DNA of 8,124 bases from assembly GCA_900544825.1 (NCBI GenBank), contig UQWP01000098.1, positions 1-8,124 on the forward strand. Direction: 5' to 3'. The position numbers were made by a program, and so were the translations under genes. The notes beneath the pieces were generated by a model that ran no database searches, was not told where the DNA came from, and saw only the letters and a program-made list of their open reading frames with translations. This document shows, piece by piece, positions 5,045 to 8,124 of this stretch (its first letter is position 1; each line of letters opens with the position of its first letter). The stretch is from an uncultured Prevotella sp. Lineage in GTDB: Bacteria > Bacteroidota > Bacteroidia > Bacteroidales > Bacteroidaceae.

Positions 5045-5666
5045 AGGTAAGAACAAACTCCATGGTTAATTCGAAATCCACATGCGCCGTCTTCCTGCTC
5101 TTGAGATTCTCCACATCACACGACCAGTCTGCCATCGTATCAAACGGCTTCACCCGCATATCCTCAAACATCAGGTTTTCCTCTGAGAATAACTTGAAGA
5201 CCGTTTCCTTGGCACACCAGTGCACCAGCTTGGCATCCAGATCCTCTGCCTTCTCATCCTTTCGCAGGAATTTGGAAGCGATGCGCTCTACCCTATCGCT
5301 GAAGTATTCGATATCCACCGCCACTTCCTGACTTTTGGAAAGAATAAGCGCAGCATAACCCTTGGTATGCGAAACGCTGATATGATAACCACGGAACAAT
5401 GGCTTGCCAGCCTCGTTGTGGGTAATGTCACCCGCATGAGAAAGCAAGCCCTTGGAAGCCCCGTTCGTCTTGAGCATCTCATACATTAATGCACGAATGG
5501 CAAGAAACTCCTGTTTCCTGCCATCGTTCTTATATTTCTCTTCCATCTGGGAACGGTAAGCCTGCAGATGAGGATAGGCTTCGAACAACTGTTCTACAGT
5601 CTCATCCATCTGCCATAAGCCCAGGCTCACTCCCGGATAAACTTCTCGTATATTGACAACTGCCAT
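5031..5666 (-). CDS. 4'-phosphopantetheinyl transferase superfamily protein (Sfp-type)
   Basis: A 211-residue protein of the Sfp/HetI-type class. These enzymes move the phosphopantetheine arm from coenzyme A to a serine on acyl or peptidyl carrier proteins. The three family signatures are present: HISVSHTKGYAALILS (95-110), VAVDIE with Mg-binding D118 and E120 (115-120), and WCAKETVFKLF with K153 and E154 (150-160). A K/R-rich N-terminal half is normal for the class. It lies 39 nt downstream of gldE on the same strand, an arrangement seen in other Bacteroidales. Its carrier protein is not encoded in the window. A different AcpS-type enzyme probably serves fatty acid synthesis, so this one may serve a secondary pathway, but that is inference. 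Confidence 0.88.
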   Translation of the reverse strand: MAVVNIREVYPGVSLGLWQMDETVEQLFEAYPHLQAYRSQMEEKYKNDGRKQEFLAIRALMYEMLKTNGASKGLLSHAGDITHNEAGKPLFRGYHISVSHTKGYAALILSKSQEVAVDIEYFSDRVERIASKFLRKDEKAEDLDAKLVHWCAKETVFKLFSEENLMFEDMRVKPFDTMADWSCDVENLKSRKTAHVDFELTMEFVLTYAAL

Positions 5667-5686
5667 ACTATATAATCAAAATATTA

Positions 5687-5694
5687 CAAATATA
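5687..5694 (-). promoter_or_regulatory. Weak candidate -7 element before the phosphopantetheinyl transferase
   Basis: On the minus strand TATATTTG matches TAnnTTTG and lies 20 bp before the ATG at 5666. No TTTG box is found at the expected distance upstream, which falls inside the end of gldE. It may be a weak internal promoter of the operon or a chance AT-rich match. Confidence 0.3.
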
Positions 5695-5705
5695 AGGAGG
5701 ATGAA

Positions 5706-7052
5706 CTACTTGGAAGAATTCTCCTCTTCGTTTCTTACAGGATGTACCGTCACCTTGATTTTGCTGATGCGGCGCTCCTCGATATTCATCACCTCGAAAG
5801 TATAGTTCTTATAATCTATCTTCTCGTGCATGCTTGGGAAATCGCCCTTGATTTCCAAGAGCAGACCTGCCAGGGAATCAGCATCACCCTCTACCTCCTC
5901 AAACTCTTCATCATCTACATTCAGAATCTTGCAGAAGTCTGAAAGCAAGGTCTTTCCTTCGAAGATAAATGTATTATAATTTAATTTCGAATAGAACTTC
6001 TCCTCCTCATCATATTCGTCATTGATCTCGCCCACGATTTCCTCCAGGATATCCTCCAGGGTAACGATACCGGAAGTACCGCCAAACTCATCTACCACAA
6101 TGGCGATATGAACCTTATTCTCCTGGAACTCGCGAAGCAGATCATCTATCTTCTTGGTTTCTGGAACGAAGTAAGGAGGACGGATCAGACTCTGCCAACG
6201 GAAGTTGGAAGCCTTAGAAAGATGAGGAAGTAAGTCCTTGATATACAACACACCACGAATATTATCCGTATTATCCTGATATACCGGAATGCGACTGTAA
6301 TTGTTCTCTACAATACACTTCAACACCTCTGGATAGGTACTGCGAATATCCAGGTCAACGATGTTCTGACGGGTGGTCATCACCTCCTTGGCTGTTTCAT
6401 CACCAAATCGGATGATACCCTTCAACATACTCTGTTCGTCCTTGATATCTTCCTTGTCGGTGAGTTCCAGAGCCTGTTCCAAATCATCCACACTCAGGAC
6501 ATGGTTCTCTTTCTGTATAATCTTTTCTGCAACGATTCCACTCTTCAGCAGTACATTCTCCAATGCCCAGAACACCTTGCGTGCAAACATAATGCCACCC
6601 ACACATCTACGGCAAAACTTGAGAGGATCCTGTCGGGCATAAACCTTAGGCATAATCTCTCCGAAGAGCAAAAGCAAGAATGTAAGGATTACCGTGATGA
6701 TAAGGAACTGAAGCCAATAAGCCTTAAGACCAAACTCCACGATTCCGGCAAAAACGTAGTTGAGGAGCATGATGATGGTGACATTCACAAAGTTATTGGT
6801 TATCAGAATGGTAGCCAATGTACGTTCTGAATCCTCACGCAACATCTGAATTTTCTTGTCACAGTCAGTTTTCTCATCCTCCAGTTCCGCAACATCCGCT
6901 GGTGATAAACTAAAAAAAGCGATTTCGGAACCACTGGCAAAAGCTGACATACCAAGCAGGATAGCTGCCAATATAGCAGCTACAAAAACACCAGTAGATG
7001 GCTGCAAGAACAGCACATCACTAAAAGCATCCGTTATGGTCGATATATCCAA
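5706..7052 (-). CDS. gldE: GldE-type membrane protein (DUF21 - CBS pair - CorC/HlyC domain)
   Basis: A 448-residue protein with hydrophobic segments at about 21-40, 78-105 and 112-132 and a weaker one near 150-170. These form the DUF21 (CNNM-type) membrane domain, including the conserved GEIMPK (131-136). Two CBS domains follow: about 223-280 (EVMTTRQNIVDLD, then YSRIPVYQ) and 290-345 (HIAIVVDEFGGTSGIVTLED). A CorC/HlyC transporter-associated domain occupies about 355-440. Relatives include CorC and CNNM proteins linked to Mg2+ handling. In gliding Bacteroidetes the GldE protein supports motility, but orthologues are kept in non-gliding species, so the role here is more likely ion transport or envelope upkeep. 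The start is a TTG at 7052: an in-frame TAA lies at 7062-7064, and the first ATG (residue 35) would cut through the first membrane segment. It follows ssb by 16 nt. Confidence 0.85.
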   Translation of the reverse strand: MDISTITDAFSDVLFLQPSTGVFVAAILAAILLGMSAFASGSEIAFFSLSPADVAELEDEKTDCDKKIQMLREDSERTLATILITNNFVNVTIIMLLNYVFAGIVEFGLKAYWLQFLIITVILTFLLLLFGEIMPKVYARQDPLKFCRRCVGGIMFARKVFWALENVLLKSGIVAEKIIQKENHVLSVDDLEQALELTDKEDIKDEQSMLKGIIRFGDETAKEVMTTRQNIVDLDIRSTYPEVLKCIVENNYSRIPVYQDNTDNIRGVLYIKDLLPHLSKASNFRWQSLIRPPYFVPETKKIDDLLREFQENKVHIAIVVDEFGGTSGIVTLEDILEEIVGEINDEYDEEEKFYSKLNYNTFIFEGKTLLSDFCKILNVDDEEFEEVEGDADSLAGLLLEIKGDFPSMHEKIDYKNYTFEVMNIEERRISKIKVTVHPVRNEEENSSK

Positions 7053-7068
7053 TTTCTGAGCTTAAAAT

Positions 7069-7485
7069 TTAAAATGGTAAATCTTTGTTCTCAGTAGTCT
7101 CTGCAGGAGATGGAGTTGAAGATGAAGCAGGAGCTGAAGTTGGAGCAGAAGCTCCCGCCCGCGAGGTCAGCATCTCCATATTATCAACGTATATCTCTGT
7201 GATATTATGTCGCTTACCCTGCTTGTCATCATAGAGTCGATAGCGGATCCGGCCTTCCACATAGAGTCGGTCGCCCTTGTGTACATACTTCTCCACCACC
7301 TTTGCAAGACCACGGAAGAACACGAGGTTATGCCAATCGGTATGATCTGGTACTTGCATACCATTAGCCAGGGTGTAACCTTTCTCCGTTGTCGCAAAAG
7401 ACACTTGAGCTACCGCCTGATCTGCATCATAATAATGCACAACAGGTTCCTTGCCCACATTACCAATCAACATTACCTTATTCAT
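7069..7485 (-). CDS. ssb: Single-stranded DNA-binding protein
   Basis: A 138-residue SSB that coats single-stranded DNA in replication, repair and recombination. The OB fold covers about residues 1-108, starting MNKVMLIGNVGKEPVV, with the characteristic DWHNLVFF (50-57) and YVHKGDRLYVEGRIRYR (67-83). A flexible Ala/Ser/Thr/Pro linker follows (about 109-130). The conserved acidic tip NKDLPF at the very C-terminus is the docking site for partner proteins. The length is normal for Bacteroidetes SSB. It sits 21 nt downstream of the unknown-function gene and 16 nt upstream of gldE. In many Bacteroidetes ssb and gldE are adjacent, often with mutY nearby; mutY is not in this window. Confidence 0.95.
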   Translation of the reverse strand: MNKVMLIGNVGKEPVVHYYDADQAVAQVSFATTEKGYTLANGMQVPDHTDWHNLVFFRGLAKVVEKYVHKGDRLYVEGRIRYRLYDDKQGKRHNITEIYVDNMEMLTSRAGASAPTSAPASSSTPSPAETTENKDLPF

Positions 7486-7506
7486 AGTTCTCTAATAATT
7501 ATCTTT

Positions 7507-8043
7507 TTACTTCCACATTCCCAGATAGCGGAAATGGAAATTCTTACCCTTAGCTGAAGGGAACTGACTACGAGAGTCAACTCTCTCCTTCAAGTGCTCT
7601 ACAATACGAGTGTAGCAATCCAACCCCGACATAGCCTTGACATGAGCCACGAAGTGAGTATCGCGATATTCAAACTTTCCCGTAGCAGGCACCATCACAA
7701 CACGCTTGAAATCCAAAGATCCCTCGTACCAGCCAGCCAACTCCTGTGTAAGATTCAGCATCACAGGATTCTCCTGGCGTTCTGCAGGCGCAGACGAACG
7801 CAAGGCCTTCTTATCCTTGAAATCCTGCATCGTAGCAGCAGCCGTCTTGATAACAATGAAATAAATACGAGGACGAACTTTATAACGTTTAGGATAGCAA
7901 ACATCGCTAGCGGCGTAATCTCTAATATCAGCCTCTAGCTCAGCATCCATACCAATTTCCGGGATACCTTTCAAAAAATCTATTGCTTCATCGACATTAT
8001 TTACTAATGTCTCCTGATCAAAATATCTTAAATATAAATTCAT
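7507..8043 (-). CDS. Protein of unknown function, 178 residues, upstream of ssb
   Basis: I cannot assign a family. The protein is soluble, with no signal peptide or membrane segment. The N-terminal part (1-80) is predicted alpha/beta: MNLYLRYFDQETLV, an acidic helix (about 18-45), then the striking block CYPKRYKVRPRIYFIVIKT (49-67), rich in Lys/Arg and aromatics. Residues 80-95 are a polar linker. The C-terminal part (97-178) has TQELAGWYEGSLDFKRVVMVPA and ends FHFRYLGMWK. The basic/aromatic segments would suit nucleic-acid or protein binding, but this is a guess. Codon use and spacing look like those of its operon neighbours, so it is a real gene. The ATG at 8043 lies 34 nt after the tRNA-Gly 3' end, and the gene is 21 nt before ssb. 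I have an unverified impression of similar proteins in other Bacteroidales. Confidence 0.8.
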   Translation of the reverse strand: MNLYLRYFDQETLVNNVDEAIDFLKGIPEIGMDAELEADIRDYAASDVCYPKRYKVRPRIYFIVIKTAAATMQDFKDKKALRSSAPAERQENPVMLNLTQELAGWYEGSLDFKRVVMVPATGKFEYRDTHFVAHVKAMSGLDCYTRIVEHLKERVDSRSQFPSAKGKNFHFRYLGMWK

Positions 8044-8058
8044 AATCGGTATGTTTCT

Positions 8059-8077
8059 CTATTTTCAAATAAAATAG
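8059..8077 (-). other. Small hairpin directly after the tRNA-Gly 3' end
   Basis: On the minus strand CTATTTT and AAAATAG form a perfect 7-bp stem around a 5-nt loop (ATTTG), starting on the base after the tRNA discriminator. It is AT-rich and has no U tract after it, so strong termination is unlikely. It may only mark the processing site between tRNA and the downstream gene. Confidence 0.4.
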
Positions 8078-8124
8078 AGCGGAAAACGGGACTCGGACCC
8101 GCGACCCCAACCTTGGCAAGGTTG
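8078..8124 (-). tRNA. tRNA-Gly (GCC anticodon), 3' part only
   Basis: Read on the minus strand, the window edge begins with the anticodon stem CAACC, loop TTGCCAA (anticodon GCC) and stem GGTTG. A 5-nt variable loop GGGTC, T-arm GCGGG-TCCGAGT-CCCGT, acceptor strand TTTCCGC and discriminator T at 8078 follow. The 5' half lies outside the window. CCA is not encoded, so it must be added after transcription. The T loop has C where the nearly invariant U55 (pseudouridine) is expected. The tRNA lies on the same strand as the following operon and may be read through into it. Confidence 0.9.

Overview
The window reads as chromosomal DNA of a Bacteroidales bacterium, most likely a Prevotella/Segatella-type genome. 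The evidence is threefold: promoters of the Bacteroidetes pattern TTTG-N20-TAnnTTTG, an HU-like protein fused to a winged helix (a Bacteroidetes-type architecture), and the order ssb - gldE - phosphopantetheinyl transferase, which is typical of Bacteroidetes. This assignment comes from memory of families and synteny, not from a database search.

Left part (1-1448): AT-rich, mostly non-coding DNA around one small gene, an MNT-type nucleotidyltransferase (787-1098). That gene has its own promoter, and its stop codon overlaps an ATG that opens only a 27-codon frame, so the HEPN partner that usually follows such genes is missing. The non-coding DNA on both sides holds short tandem arrays. They are unrelated in sequence but all have a 22-bp period: 419-506 upstream, and 1122-1209, 1224-1311 and 1318-1383 downstream. 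The last three fill the space up to the promoter of the HU-like gene.

Middle, plus strand (1449-3878): an HU-like/winged-helix DNA-binding protein, then murQ (MurNAc-6-phosphate etherase, peptidoglycan recycling), then a short-chain dehydrogenase/reductase. No promoter was found between them, so they may be one transcription unit. The 90 bp before the dehydrogenase consist of three ~30-bp direct repeats, the last of which ends exactly at its start codon.

Right part, minus strand (8124 down to 3884): a partial tRNA-Gly(GCC), a conserved-looking protein of unknown function, ssb, gldE (DUF21/CBS/CorC membrane protein), an Sfp-type phosphopantetheinyl transferase and a secreted phytase-like esterase. 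The genes are tightly packed (gaps of 21, 16 and 39 nt, then a 14-nt overlap) and look like one operon. The plus- and minus-strand blocks meet tail to tail with only 5 bp between the stop codons and no visible terminator.

Most of the window is ordinary housekeeping DNA. I did not find a convincing new multi-gene system. The strongest unexplained signals are the 22-bp-periodic arrays with palindromic cores, the orphan MNT gene lying between them, a promoter-like site at 252-283 with no gene behind it, and the repeat-built leader of the dehydrogenase.
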